A stretch of DNA of 45,919 bases from an uncultured Pelagibacteraceae bacterium (lineage in GTDB: Bacteria; Pseudomonadota; Alphaproteobacteria; Pelagibacterales; Pelagibacteraceae): positions 1 through 45,919 of the forward strand of contig CACCJO010000005.1 in assembly GCA_902546375.1 (NCBI GenBank), written 5' to 3'. A program made the translations under genes and the position numbers. Positions within the stretch are counted from its first letter, which is position 1; each line of letters opens with the position of its first letter. The notes under the pieces were generated by a model, which saw nothing but the letters and a program-made list of their open reading frames with translations, was not told the origin of the DNA and did no database searches. Shown one piece after another: positions 37,064-45,919 of this stretch.

Positions 37064-38117
37064 TTATAACTTCCAATATTTTTTGATTTATATTATTCCA
37101 TGAGTTTTGGGAATTATGTTTTTCTAAGTTATTTTTTTTTATATTATATTCGGACTTATTCATAATTATATGATTTAAAAATTTTTCTAAATTAACGTCA
37201 TTAAAGTCTTTTTGATTCATAATCCAACAGCAACCTAAATTTTGATAAAAATTTGCGTTTTCAAATTGATGATTATCTTTTGCTGAAACTAAAGGGATTG
37301 TTAGGAACGGTTTATTCATGATTGATAATTCTGCTAAGGTAGATGCACCAGCACGTGTAATACATAGGTCTGATTGATTTATCAAATCTGCCAAATTTTC
37401 CTCAAAATCAAAAATGGTATTTTCAATTTTAGCCTCATCATAAATACTTCTTAATTGATCAGTATTACTTTTATGAGTTTGTTGAATGATTTTGATTTTA
37501 TTTTTTTTCGACAAATTAACGATTACATTTTTTACCACATTGTCAAAAATCTTTGCTCCTTGACTGCCACCAACAACCAAAAGACAGAATGCTTTATTTT
37601 CTGTTTTAATTTCTCTTTTCTCATAAAAATTTTTTTTAACTAGTGGAGTTATTATTTGAATTTTATGTTTAAGTTTTTCGGGAAAGTTTTTTAAGCTTTC
37701 TGTATAAGTAAAAATTTTTTTACAAAAACCTAAAAAGAGTCTGTTTGCTCTACCTAAAACAATATTGGGTTCAAGTAGGTATATCTTTATTCCTAATAAT
37801 TTTGCACCAAAACAAACAGGTAATGACATATATCCTCCTGTTGAAAAAACGATATTAATCTTATTTTTTTTTAATAATAAAACTGTTTTAATCACCAAAT
37901 AAATTACTTGGAATATTTTAAATATAAAAAATATATTAAGATTTAATTTAGGAGTATTTATCAAAATAATATCATTTTTTTCACCATCTAGATATTTCAG
38001 CCCTCTTGAGTCAGTAGAAATAAAAACATTAAAATTTGAATGCAAATGTTCACTTAGAATTTTTGCTGGCACTACATGTCCCCCTGATCCTCCTGTTGAA
38101 ATTAATATATTTTTCAT
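37053..38117 (-). CDS. murG: Undecaprenyldiphospho-muramoylpentapeptide GlcNAc transferase
   Basis: MurG converts lipid I to lipid II at the inner face of the membrane. The 354-residue GT-B protein has the N-terminal ISTGGSGGHVVPAKIL loop, the LLVVGGSQGAKIF motif and the UDP-GlcNAc site ITRAGASTLAELSIMNKP. The ATG at 38117 overlaps ftsW by 4 bases (ATGA). Confidence 0.97.
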   Translation of the reverse strand: MKNILISTGGSGGHVVPAKILSEHLHSNFNVFISTDSRGLKYLDGEKNDIILINTPKLNLNIFFIFKIFQVIYLVIKTVLLLKKNKINIVFSTGGYMSLPVCFGAKLLGIKIYLLEPNIVLGRANRLFLGFCKKIFTYTESLKNFPEKLKHKIQIITPLVKKNFYEKREIKTENKAFCLLVVGGSQGAKIFDNVVKNVIVNLSKKNKIKIIQQTHKSNTDQLRSIYDEAKIENTIFDFEENLADLINQSDLCITRAGASTLAELSIMNKPFLTIPLVSAKDNHQFENANFYQNLGCCWIMNQKDFNDVNLEKFLNHIIMNKSEYNIKKNNLEKHNSQNSWNNINQKILEVINEN

Positions 38118-39241
38118 TCAGTTATTTTTCTTTTTGTTAAATTCAAAATTATACCAGACATTATAGAAATACTTATAATCGATGAACCCCCATAACTTAA
38201 AAATGGTAAAGTCATTCCTGTAGTTGGGAATAATCTAATATTTACTCCTATATGAATCATTGCTTGCATGAGTATTAAGCTAATAGATCCGGTTAGGATT
38301 AATTTGATCTTTTTGTCATTTTCTTTGTAAACTTTTTTCAGAACTGAAAATATTAATACTAGGTAGGTTAATAAAATTAACATTATGAAGATTACTCCAA
38401 ACTCTTCCGAAATTACTGAAATAATGTAATCTGTATGAGCTTCAGGGACTCTGTTTTTTAATGTTCCCTCTCCAATGCCTTTTCCAAAAAAACCTCCACT
38501 TATTATAGCTTCTAATGCTTTATCTGATTGAAAGTTATGAGTACCCATTTCAGGATTAAAAAAGGAAAATAATCTATCTTTTATGTATTTAAATTGTGGA
38601 AGGTAACTAATGATAGATGCTATCGTGGCTAGAGAGATAAAAAAAACTAAGCTCAAAAAAAATATACTAATACCAGAAATAAAAATCAAAACTAACCAAC
38701 TAAAACCAATTAAAAGAGTTTGACCAATATCTGGTTGAAGTATCAAAAGACACGATATCAATATAGTTAACAAAAAAGATAAGAAGTATTTCAAATTAAA
38801 ATTAGTATATTTTTGAGAGCAAATTATCATACTCATTATCACTATTAAAAAAGGCTTTACAAACTCAATAGGTTGTACTCTTGGCAAGACCACCAAATCA
38901 ATCCATCTCTTGGAACCCTTAATCTCTACTCCAATTATAGGAACCAGGAATAACAAAACTAATGATAAACAAAAAAATATTAGTGAAATTCTATAAATTT
39001 CTTTTTCAGGTATAAAAGATAAAATAAAAATTAAAAAAAAGCCAAAAAAAACAAAAACTGTATGTTTAAAAAAAAAGAAATAAGTATTCGTATCTAATTT
39101 ATCAGATGCAATTAGGGAAGTTGATACTAATGAGAAGAATAAACCCGCCAAAAATAAAATTAAGATCAATGATAGAATAGGTTTATCAATACTTTTCCAC
39201 CATTGATAAAAAGAAATATAACTAAATAATTTTTCTTTCAT
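38114..39241 (-). CDS. ftsW: FtsW, SEDS-family septal peptidoglycan polymerase
   Basis: The 375-residue protein has about ten membrane segments and SEDS motifs: RWIDLVVLPRVQPIEFVK, LQPDIGQTLLIG, a GFFGKGIGEG loop and the C-terminal LRLFPTTGMTLPFLSYGGSS-type signature (read as IRLFPTTGMTLPFLSYGG). It polymerises lipid II at the septum with FtsI, also encoded in this cluster. Its start lies 20 bases inside the end of murD. Confidence 0.96.
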   Translation of the reverse strand: MKEKLFSYISFYQWWKSIDKPILSLILILFLAGLFFSLVSTSLIASDKLDTNTYFFFFKHTVFVFFGFFLIFILSFIPEKEIYRISLIFFCLSLVLLFLVPIIGVEIKGSKRWIDLVVLPRVQPIEFVKPFLIVIMSMIICSQKYTNFNLKYFLSFLLTILISCLLILQPDIGQTLLIGFSWLVLIFISGISIFFLSLVFFISLATIASIISYLPQFKYIKDRLFSFFNPEMGTHNFQSDKALEAIISGGFFGKGIGEGTLKNRVPEAHTDYIISVISEEFGVIFIMLILLTYLVLIFSVLKKVYKENDKKIKLILTGSISLILMQAMIHIGVNIRLFPTTGMTLPFLSYGGSSIISISIMSGIILNLTKRKITE

Positions 39242-40532
39242 TAATATATCTTTTTATCAACTTATTAAAATATGAACCTCTTTCCTCAAAATTTTTAAAA
39301 CTATCAAATGATGCAGAGGCTGGACTAAATAAGATTGTATTATTTGAGTTTTTCTTTTTATGAATATTCTTAAAAATTGCTGATACTGCAAGATTTAAAT
39401 TTTTAAAACTTTTAAGTTCCGCATTTTTCTTTAAATCTCTTGAAAATTTTTTAAAATTTTTACCAAAGACATAAATCTTAATATTTCTAAAATATTTTTT
39501 TGATAACGATATTTTGTCATCTTTTTTTGGAATACCACCAATTAACCAATGAATATTCTTGTACATTTCTAATAATTCTTTTGAAGAAGAATAACTTGTT
39601 GATTTTGAATCATTAATGATGATTAATTTATTTTTGTTATAAATAATTTTCTGCCTATAATTCAATCCTTTGAATTTATTTACGCTTTCTAATAATTTAT
39701 TTGATTTTATATTAAATTTTTTTATCATTTCTAAAACAAATGAGAGATTTGCTTGATTTGATCTTGATAAAAAATATTTGTTTCTAATTTTTTTCAAAAT
39801 TAGATTGTTCAATTTTGTATCTACATTTACCAGTTTTAATTTAGGCTTTATTGTTTTAATTCTTTTTTGAATTAAATGATCATTTTTATTTACAAATCCA
39901 ATTGCTCCTCTTTTTCGATTATTAAAAATTTTAAATTTTGCCTCTATATAATTTTTTAAATTACCATGTCTCTCCAAATGATCTGGCGCAATATTAAGGA
40001 TAGCGGCAAATTTTGATGAAAAAATTTTACTATATTCTAATTGGTAGGATGAAGCCTCAATAACGAAAATTGTTTTTTTTGAGATCTTATTTATAGATAG
40101 AATTGGTGTACCAATATTTCCTGCTAATCTTACGTCTTTTTTTTGATCTTTTAAGATATCATATAGGAGTTTGCATGTGGTGGACTTTCCGTTTGTGCCA
40201 GTTATTGTTAATGAGACATTTTTATAAAATGAGTAAAAAACATCTAGATCAGTATAGATATTCTTATTTTTTTTTCTAAGTAAATTTTTTAACTTACATT
40301 TTTTTATATCAATTCCTGGGCTTAATATAATTATATCAAATTTGGTTTTTAATAATTTTTTAAAATTGAGAGTTTTTTTTTTAATCGACTTATTTATTTT
40401 AAGATTTGGGTTATCATCAAATAAATAAACATCATTTTTATTTCTTAAAAAATTGAATGACGAAAGTCCACTTTTTCCTAATCCATAAATTAAAATTTTT
40501 TTATTAAAGAAAATTTGTGAATTATCACTCAT
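39222..40532 (-). CDS. murD: UDP-N-acetylmuramoylalanine-D-glutamate ligase
   Basis: MurD adds D-Glu to UDP-MurNAc-L-Ala. The product of 436 residues has ILIYGLGKSGLSSFNFL near the N-terminus, the P-loop TGTNGKSTTCKL, NIAPDHLERHG and the C-terminal SPASASFDSFKNFEERG motif. I chose ATG 40532, which overlaps the mraY stop by one base (TAATG); a TTG 57 bases further up would add 19 residues unlike the family. Confidence 0.96.
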   Translation of the reverse strand: MSDNSQIFFNKKILIYGLGKSGLSSFNFLRNKNDVYLFDDNPNLKINKSIKKKTLNFKKLLKTKFDIIILSPGIDIKKCKLKNLLRKKNKNIYTDLDVFYSFYKNVSLTITGTNGKSTTCKLLYDILKDQKKDVRLAGNIGTPILSINKISKKTIFVIEASSYQLEYSKIFSSKFAAILNIAPDHLERHGNLKNYIEAKFKIFNNRKRGAIGFVNKNDHLIQKRIKTIKPKLKLVNVDTKLNNLILKKIRNKYFLSRSNQANLSFVLEMIKKFNIKSNKLLESVNKFKGLNYRQKIIYNKNKLIIINDSKSTSYSSSKELLEMYKNIHWLIGGIPKKDDKISLSKKYFRNIKIYVFGKNFKKFSRDLKKNAELKSFKNLNLAVSAIFKNIHKKKNSNNTILFSPASASFDSFKNFEERGSYFNKLIKRYINERKII

Positions 40533-41617
40533 TATCTTAGTTTTAATGTAGCAAGTCCTATCATTGCTAAAATAATAGAAATTATCCAAAATCTAATTAC
40601 AACTGTTGATTCAGGCCAACCTTTCTTCTCAAAATGATGATGGATTGGTGCCATTTTAAAAACTCTTTTACCAGTAAGTTTAAATGATATTACTTGCACA
40701 ATCACTGAAACTGCTTCAAGAACAAATAAACCTCCAGTAATTGCTAAAACTATTTCATGCTTTGTTATTATACCAACTGCTCCTAAAGAGCCACCCAAAG
40801 ACAAAGATCCAGTGTCTCCCATAAAAATTTTTGCTGGAGGTGCGTTGAACCATAAAAAGCCTAAGCAAGAGCCAATGATTGCTCCACAAAAAATTGAAAC
40901 TTCCCCAGTTCCCTCTATGTAAGGAATTTGCAAATAATTTGAGAATACAATGTTTCCTGTAACATAACTTATAAATGCAAAACAAGCTGCAACAAGTATA
41001 ACAGGCACTGTTGCTAACCCATCTAATCCATCAGTGAGATTTACAGCATTCGATGAACCAATAATTACAAATATTGAAAAAGGTATAAAAAACCATCCAA
41101 GATTAATGATTAGGTTTTTAAAAAAAGGAAAGTATAGATTTGTTAAATCTTGATAGTCATTAAAGTAAACATAAAAAATAACACCAATTATTGCTAGTAT
41201 TATTTGAAAGGTTAATTTTAACTTTGATGAGATACCTGAAGAGTTACTATACTTTATTTTTTTATAATCATCGAATGCCCCAAGCAAACCAAAAGAAATT
41301 GCGATATATAAACAAAATAAAACATTTAAATTCGATAAATCAGCCCAGAATAGCACTGATATTAACAAACCAATCAAAATAATTACTCCACCCATAGTCG
41401 GAGTTCCTATTTTCTTAACTATATGATCTTCTGGACCATCATTACGGATAGGATTTAAAATTTTTTGTTTTGAAAAAAGTTTTATAAAAGTTCCTCCAAT
41501 AATTAAAACAATAATTAATGAAGTAAAAAAAGATAAACCAGTCCTAAATGTTAGATATTTAAATACATTTAAAAAACTAAAACTATCAACAAAATTTAGT
41601 AAAAATTGATAAAGCAT
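40532..41617 (-). CDS. mraY: Phospho-N-acetylmuramoyl-pentapeptide transferase
   Basis: MraY transfers phospho-MurNAc-pentapeptide to undecaprenyl phosphate, forming lipid I. The 361-residue protein has ten membrane segments and the motifs GTPTMGGVIIL, FGLLGAFDDYKK, NLTDGLDGLA, NAPPAKIFMGDTGSLSLGG and APIHHHFEKKGWPE. It begins directly after the murE-murF stop (TAAATG, no gap). Confidence 0.98.
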   Translation of the reverse strand: MLYQFLLNFVDSFSFLNVFKYLTFRTGLSFFTSLIIVLIIGGTFIKLFSKQKILNPIRNDGPEDHIVKKIGTPTMGGVIILIGLLISVLFWADLSNLNVLFCLYIAISFGLLGAFDDYKKIKYSNSSGISSKLKLTFQIILAIIGVIFYVYFNDYQDLTNLYFPFFKNLIINLGWFFIPFSIFVIIGSSNAVNLTDGLDGLATVPVILVAACFAFISYVTGNIVFSNYLQIPYIEGTGEVSIFCGAIIGSCLGFLWFNAPPAKIFMGDTGSLSLGGSLGAVGIITKHEIVLAITGGLFVLEAVSVIVQVISFKLTGKRVFKMAPIHHHFEKKGWPESTVVIRFWIISIILAMIGLATLKLR

Positions 41618-44461
41618 TTAATTTAAACCCTTCAAGTTATTTACTATACTGTTGAAACCTGTCGCATTTGAGGCTTTAATCATTAAATAATCATTATTAT
41701 TGAAATCTTTCTTTATTAATTCAAAAATTCCTGATTTATTTTCTAAAATTCTTCCTCTTTTTACTTTTATAATATTATCGAATATTTCTCTTACCATTTT
41801 TCCCATAACAAATACTTTATCAATATTTGTCTCGTTTATTATAGGAACTATTGATTGGTGAAGTTTTTTTGAATGAGAACCAAGTTCCATCATATCTCCA
41901 AGCAAAAGATATTTACGATATTTTTTTGTATCTATATTGTCATAATTTTTTAAGGCTGATTTTAAAGATAGAGGATTAGAATTATAACTTTCATCAATTA
42001 AGTTTATTTTTTTGTTACCTATCTTTATTATAGAATGATCTCCTCTTCCTGCTGGACTTCTAAAATCTAAGAAAATTTTTTCATTAAGTTTAAGCACATC
42101 TTTGTAAATACTTATTACACTTAAAGCGCTTAAAATATTATAAATATTACTTTGAAAATTATTAGAAATTATAAAATATTTAAACTTATCATTAAGTTTA
42201 ACTTTAATTTTAAATGCCTTTTTAACTTTTTTAATATTAAACAACTTAACATTTGCTTTTTTAGTTTTAATCCCAAAAGAAATTACATTAATATTATTAT
42301 TTTTAGCAATTTTTTTATGTAATTTGAAAAAACTATCATCAGCATTCAAGACAACAAAACCATTGGGTAATATGTTTTTAATTATCTCTGCTTTAGCTAA
42401 AGCAATTTGTTTGATATTTTTGAAATTTTTTGCATGTGCATAATTTATGTTAGTTATCAAGCCAACATTCGGTTTTATAATATTTGTTAAATTATCTATC
42501 TCCCCTTTTTTATCCATACCAACCTCTAAAACTCCAAATTCATCACTATGTTTTAAATTAAGTAAACTTAATGGAACTCCAAATTTATTGTTATATGATT
42601 TTGGAGAAATACTAACACTAGAAATCTTTCCTAACAGATTGCCCAATAATTCTTTGAGAGTAGTTTTTCCACAACTTCCTGTAATAGCTATAATATTTGT
42701 ATCGATATTTTGTCTAAATATTTTTGAAATTTCAGTCATAAATTTCAATGTATTTCTTACTTTTATCTGACGTTTGCTATTAAATTTATTTTGAACTTTA
42801 TTTACTACAACTAATGATGCTTTATTTTTGAATGCCTCTCCAATATATCTATTTCCATCATTTTTTTTTCCTTTAATAGCAAAAAAGATATCATTCTTAT
42901 TTACCTCTTTGGAGTTAATTCTTACTTTATCTGCTTTTACTAAAGGAATTTTATTTTTGATTTTTGATAATTCTTTAATAATATTTATCTTAAAGTTTTT
43001 TGATAAGCTTGTATTCTTAAGTTTAATACAATCTAAAATAATTTTTTTGTCTGAAAAATAAATTTTCTTTTTACCAAAATCTTGAGTTTTCTCATGACCT
43101 TTTCCAGCAACCAACAAAATATCACCTGTATTTAAATTTTTGATGGCCTCAGAAATAGCTTTTTTTCTATCAGGAATTTCTTTTATCGAAGTGTCTTGAA
43201 TACCCTTTTTAATATCATCTCTTATTTTTCTTGGATCTTCAAATCTAGGATTATCATCTGTTAAAAAAATTTCGTTAGAATAATCACATGCAATCTTTCC
43301 CATTTTAAATCTTTTATTTTGATCTCTATTTCCGCCACAACCAAAGAGTAAAATTATCTTTTTATTTGGAAATTGCTCTTTAAGGTTCGAAAGACATATT
43401 CTAAGTGCATCTGGTGTATGTGCATAATCAAGTATTACTTTAGACCTATTTTTGATTTTACCTATTTTTTCAAGTCTTCCATCTATTGGCTTAAGTTTTG
43501 ATAAAACATTTAGAATTTTGATTAAACTTATATTGCTATTTTTTGCTGCAATAATCGCCATTAAAATATTTTTTAATTGTATTTTTCCAATAAGATTTAA
43601 ATTTATTTCTCTTGTTAGATTATAGTATCTAATTTTTAATATTTGTTTCTCGCCTCTATAACTATGAGATAAAATTTGAAATTGATTTTTGCTATTATTT
43701 AAAACCTGCAATTTCAATTTTCTAGAAATTGCGATTTTTTTTATTCTTTTAAATTCTGGTAATGTTTCATCTGTTATTACATTTCCTTTTTTTCTTATCA
43801 AATTTTCAAATAAGTACTGTTTTGCTCTAAAGTAATCTTTAAAATTTTTATGATAATCTAGGTGATCTTGAGATAAATTTGTGAAAATACCAGATGAAAA
43901 CTTTAGACCATCCAACCTATGTTGAGTTAGACCATGGCTGGATGCTTCCATAATTACATTATTAATTTTTTGAGATTTTAATTTAGATAATATTTGTCCC
44001 ATTCGAATTGGGTCTATCGTAGTATTTTGTAAATTTCGTCTTATATTTTTCGATTTTATACCTAATGTTCCGATTGAGGCGACTTTTATTTTATTAAGTT
44101 TTAACAATTGAAAATAAAAATCTGAAACAGATGATTTTCCATTTGTTCCAGTTACAGCAATTAAATTATTTGGTTTATTCTTATAAATTTTAAAAGCGAT
44201 TTCTGCTAAAAGTTTTCTTATATTTTTAGTATGAATGAATAAAATATCCTTTTGAGGATTTGTAATTCTTTTCTCGCTTATAATAATTTTAGAGCCTTTT
44301 TTTATTGCAATAGAAATGAATTTATTTCCATCGAAATGGTTACCTTTTATGGCAAAAAAAATGTTATCTTTTTTAATATCTTTTGAATTGAATGAAATCC
44401 CTGAGAAAAAAATTTTTTTTTTACTATTATCTATATTGGTAAAATAATTGCCTAATAACAT
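41618..44461 (-). CDS. murE-murF: Fused MurE-MurF: meso-DAP-adding and D-Ala-D-Ala-adding ligases
   Basis: The 947-residue protein joins two complete Mur ligases. The MurE half (about 1-480) has the P-loop TGTNGKS (104-110), the SSHGLTQHRLDG motif and DDNPRFEDP (Asp402-Pro410); DNPR is the meso-diaminopimelate specificity motif. The MurF half (about 490-947) has its own P-loop TGSCGKTT (594-601), EVGMDKKGEI and DESYNSNPLSLKSAL. There is no stop or frame break at the junction. It would perform two consecutive steps, from dipeptide to pentapeptide, in one chain. It lies between ftsI (2-base gap) and mraY. Both halves keep their N-terminal UDP-binding domains, which still resemble each other (DNIFFAIKG and NDIFFAIKG). 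Confidence 0.97.
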   Translation of the reverse strand: MLLGNYFTNIDNSKKKIFFSGISFNSKDIKKDNIFFAIKGNHFDGNKFISIAIKKGSKIIISEKRITNPQKDILFIHTKNIRKLLAEIAFKIYKNKPNNLIAVTGTNGKSSVSDFYFQLLKLNKIKVASIGTLGIKSKNIRRNLQNTTIDPIRMGQILSKLKSQKINNVIMEASSHGLTQHRLDGLKFSSGIFTNLSQDHLDYHKNFKDYFRAKQYLFENLIRKKGNVITDETLPEFKRIKKIAISRKLKLQVLNNSKNQFQILSHSYRGEKQILKIRYYNLTREINLNLIGKIQLKNILMAIIAAKNSNISLIKILNVLSKLKPIDGRLEKIGKIKNRSKVILDYAHTPDALRICLSNLKEQFPNKKIILLFGCGGNRDQNKRFKMGKIACDYSNEIFLTDDNPRFEDPRKIRDDIKKGIQDTSIKEIPDRKKAISEAIKNLNTGDILLVAGKGHEKTQDFGKKKIYFSDKKIILDCIKLKNTSLSKNFKINIIKELSKIKNKIPLVKADKVRINSKEVNKNDIFFAIKGKKNDGNRYIGEAFKNKASLVVVNKVQNKFNSKRQIKVRNTLKFMTEISKIFRQNIDTNIIAITGSCGKTTLKELLGNLLGKISSVSISPKSYNNKFGVPLSLLNLKHSDEFGVLEVGMDKKGEIDNLTNIIKPNVGLITNINYAHAKNFKNIKQIALAKAEIIKNILPNGFVVLNADDSFFKLHKKIAKNNNINVISFGIKTKKANVKLFNIKKVKKAFKIKVKLNDKFKYFIISNNFQSNIYNILSALSVISIYKDVLKLNEKIFLDFRSPAGRGDHSIIKIGNKKINLIDESYNSNPLSLKSALKNYDNIDTKKYRKYLLLGDMMELGSHSKKLHQSIVPIINETNIDKVFVMGKMVREIFDNIIKVKRGRILENKSGIFELIKKDFNNNDYLMIKASNATGFNSIVNNLKGLN

Positions 44462-44463
44462 TG

Positions 44464-45919
44464 TTAATTAATTTGCGCGTATTTTGTGGCTAAAATAGGC
44501 CCAATCTTTTCTATAATTTGACCAACAACTTCAACTGAAGTCCAACCTGCAGTATTAAAAGGAGTTCCTTTGTATTTTATTCCTGATCCATCTCTATAAT
44601 TATAAACGTACTCACTATTTGTTTTAGGCTCATCCAACATCACAACTAAGCTATACTTAGGATTTGAGGCTGGAAATACTGAAGCAAAAGTATTTATCTT
44701 TTTCCGAGAGTATCCACCCTCTAAAATTTTTTCTGCGGTACCAGTTTTTCCTGCAACCTCATAACCTTCTACATTAGCTAGAGTTGCTGTACCTTCTTTT
44801 GTAGTTACAATTTTTCTTAATATTGAAACAAGATTTGATGAAACATTTTCCTCTAAAATTCTTTCTCCTTTAACATATTTTTCTTTTTTTATAAGAGTTG
44901 GATTGATCCTAAAACCACCGTTAGCAATAGTAGAGTAAGCGCTAGTCAATTGTAAAATTGTAGTAGTTATTCCATGTCCATATGAAGTTGTTGCAAGCTT
45001 ACACTTTCCCCAATTAAAGGGTATTGGTTTACCCATTTCCTCTATGTCAAATTGTATTGAGTTAATTAAGTCAAGATCATTTAAAAATTTTTTATATTTT
45101 TCAATCCCAATTGCTTGGCCGATTCTTACTGAACCTATGTTGCCTGAGCGGATTAATATTTCTTCAGCAGTTAAGTTCGAGGGAATTTTTTTGTCATATT
45201 CACTTATTTTATTTTTTCCACAAGTGATATTTTTTTCTAAATTTTTAAATTCAGTATTTGGCTCTATTATCTTTTCATTTAAGGCTGCTGCCAAGGTAAA
45301 AGTTTTAAAAACAGAACCTAATTCATAAACACCTTTAGTTGCTCTATTAATATAATTCACATCTGTAATATTTTCTCTTTGATTAGGGTCAAAATCAGGC
45401 AGCGAAATAATCGATAATATCTCACCATTATCAATATCCATTAAAATTGAGGCACTACCTTTAGTTTTAAATATTTTATTGAACTTTATTAACTCTTCTC
45501 TTATCAGGAACTGAATATCTTTATCGACAGTAAGTTGAATAGATTTATCGTTTTTTTTTAAATCTACATCTAATGATTTCTCTAACCCAGAAATCCCCAA
45601 GTTATCATCATCTATTTGTCCTATTATATGACTAAATAAATTTTTTTGTGGATAAACTCTTATAAGATTTTCATGTGGTTTTATTGATTTATCACCCAAC
45701 ATCATAATTTTCTCATAATTCTCATCTGAAATTTTTTTTTCAAACCAAAAAAATTTATCTTTTGAAAGTTTTGAATTAATTAATTCAAAATCTTTATCAG
45801 GAAAAATATATTTTAGATTAAGTAGCAATTTTTTTTTATTTATCGCTTCAACTGGATTTATTCCAATATCAATAGAATTAACAGTTTTTGCTAAAAAATG
45901 ATTGTTTCGGTCTAAAATA
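44464..45919 (-). CDS. ftsI: FtsI/PBP3, septal peptidoglycan transpeptidase (partial, N-terminus beyond the edge)
   Basis: The frame stays open to the right edge, reading ILDRNNHFLAKTVNSIDIGI there, the start of the penicillin-binding protein dimerisation domain, so the cytoplasmic tail and membrane anchor lie outside the window. A TTG at 45828 is internal, not a start. Transpeptidase motifs are complete: SVFK with the active Ser codon at 45313-45315, SGN (in IRSGNIGS) and KTGT near 44740-44755. FtsI crosslinks septal peptidoglycan made by FtsW. It leads into murE-murF with a 2-base gap. Confidence 0.96.
   Translation of the reverse strand, partial: ILDRNNHFLAKTVNSIDIGINPVEAINKKKLLLNLKYIFPDKDFELINSKLSKDKFFWFEKKISDENYEKIMMLGDKSIKPHENLIRVYPQKNLFSHIIGQIDDDNLGISGLEKSLDVDLKKNDKSIQLTVDKDIQFLIREELIKFNKIFKTKGSASILMDIDNGEILSIISLPDFDPNQRENITDVNYINRATKGVYELGSVFKTFTLAAALNEKIIEPNTEFKNLEKNITCGKNKISEYDKKIPSNLTAEEILIRSGNIGSVRIGQAIGIEKYKKFLNDLDLINSIQFDIEEMGKPIPFNWGKCKLATTSYGHGITTTILQLTSAYSTIANGGFRINPTLIKKEKYVKGERILEENVSSNLVSILRKIVTTKEGTATLANVEGYEVAGKTGTAEKILEGGYSRKKINTFASVFPASNPKYSLVVMLDEPKTNSEYVYNYRDGSGIKYKGTPFNTAGWTSVEVVGQIIEKIGPILATKYAQIN

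Noticed and set aside
40530-40589. Longer murD start (TTG at 40589)
   Set aside because: It would lie inside mraY for 57 bases; the ATG at 40532 forms the TAATG overlap seen at other junctions here.
42447-42770. 107-codon open frame antisense to murF
   Set aside because: It is opposite the MurF P-loop region and shows no recognisable features.
45826-45828. ftsI start at TTG 45828
   Set aside because: The frame continues upstream to the window edge with clear penicillin-binding-protein N-terminal sequence (ILDRN...), so the gene is partial instead.

Overview
The window looks like a chromosomal segment of a streamlined marine alphaproteobacterium of the SAR11 clade (Pelagibacterales, Candidatus Pelagibacter-like). 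I infer this from very A+T-rich DNA, Lys/Asn/Ile-rich proteins, almost no spacer DNA, genes overlapping by 1-20 bases, a circularly permuted (two-piece, alphaproteobacterial type) tmRNA gene and alphaproteobacterial gene order. I see no mobile element, CRISPR array, rRNA, tRNA or prophage. No database search was possible, so the taxon is an inference.

Layout. 1-11992, all on the minus strand and read right to left: hflK, hflC, a DUF2065 membrane protein, a Do-type periplasmic protease, miaA, then the branched-chain amino acid genes ilvB/I, ilvN/H, ilvC, leuA, then the rod-shape genes mreB, mreC and the start of mreD, which is cut by the window edge. 12044-12874 (+): an Mrp-type P-loop ATPase. 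12869-16886 (-): a three-gene cassette of DUF4956 membrane protein, CotH-like kinase fused to a beta-helix, and VTC-type polyphosphate polymerase domain; this is the least understood system here. 16920-19982: thyX, a dolichol-phosphate-mannose-synthase-like glycosyltransferase and a multi-spanning GT-C-like membrane protein. 20046-20340 (+): permuted ssrA (tmRNA). 20397-24678: SAM methyltransferase, MazG/HisE-like pyrophosphohydrolase, fumC and an AsmA-like protein. 24711-28441 (+): uvrD/pcrA helicase and aminopeptidase P.

28434-45919, all minus: the division and cell wall (dcw) cluster, read right to left: ftsI (partial), a fused murE-murF, mraY, murD, ftsW, murG, murC, murB, ddl, ftsQ, a much shortened FtsA-like gene, lpxC, a tiny membrane ORF, bamD, ligA. 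These genes cover nearly the whole route from UDP-MurNAc-dipeptide to lipid II, the septal transpeptidase and flippase/polymerase, lipid A commitment (LpxC) and outer membrane protein assembly (BamD). ftsZ is not at its usual place between ftsA and lpxC, and recN is not between bamD and ligA.

Most notable: the CotH/VTC/DUF4956 cassette, the FtsA remnant that keeps domain 1C and the membrane-targeting helix but lacks the ATPase half, the MurE-MurF fusion, a partial duplication of the bamD leader that creates a new small ORF, a cysteine-motif extension on MreC, and convergent gene pairs that all overlap tail to tail.
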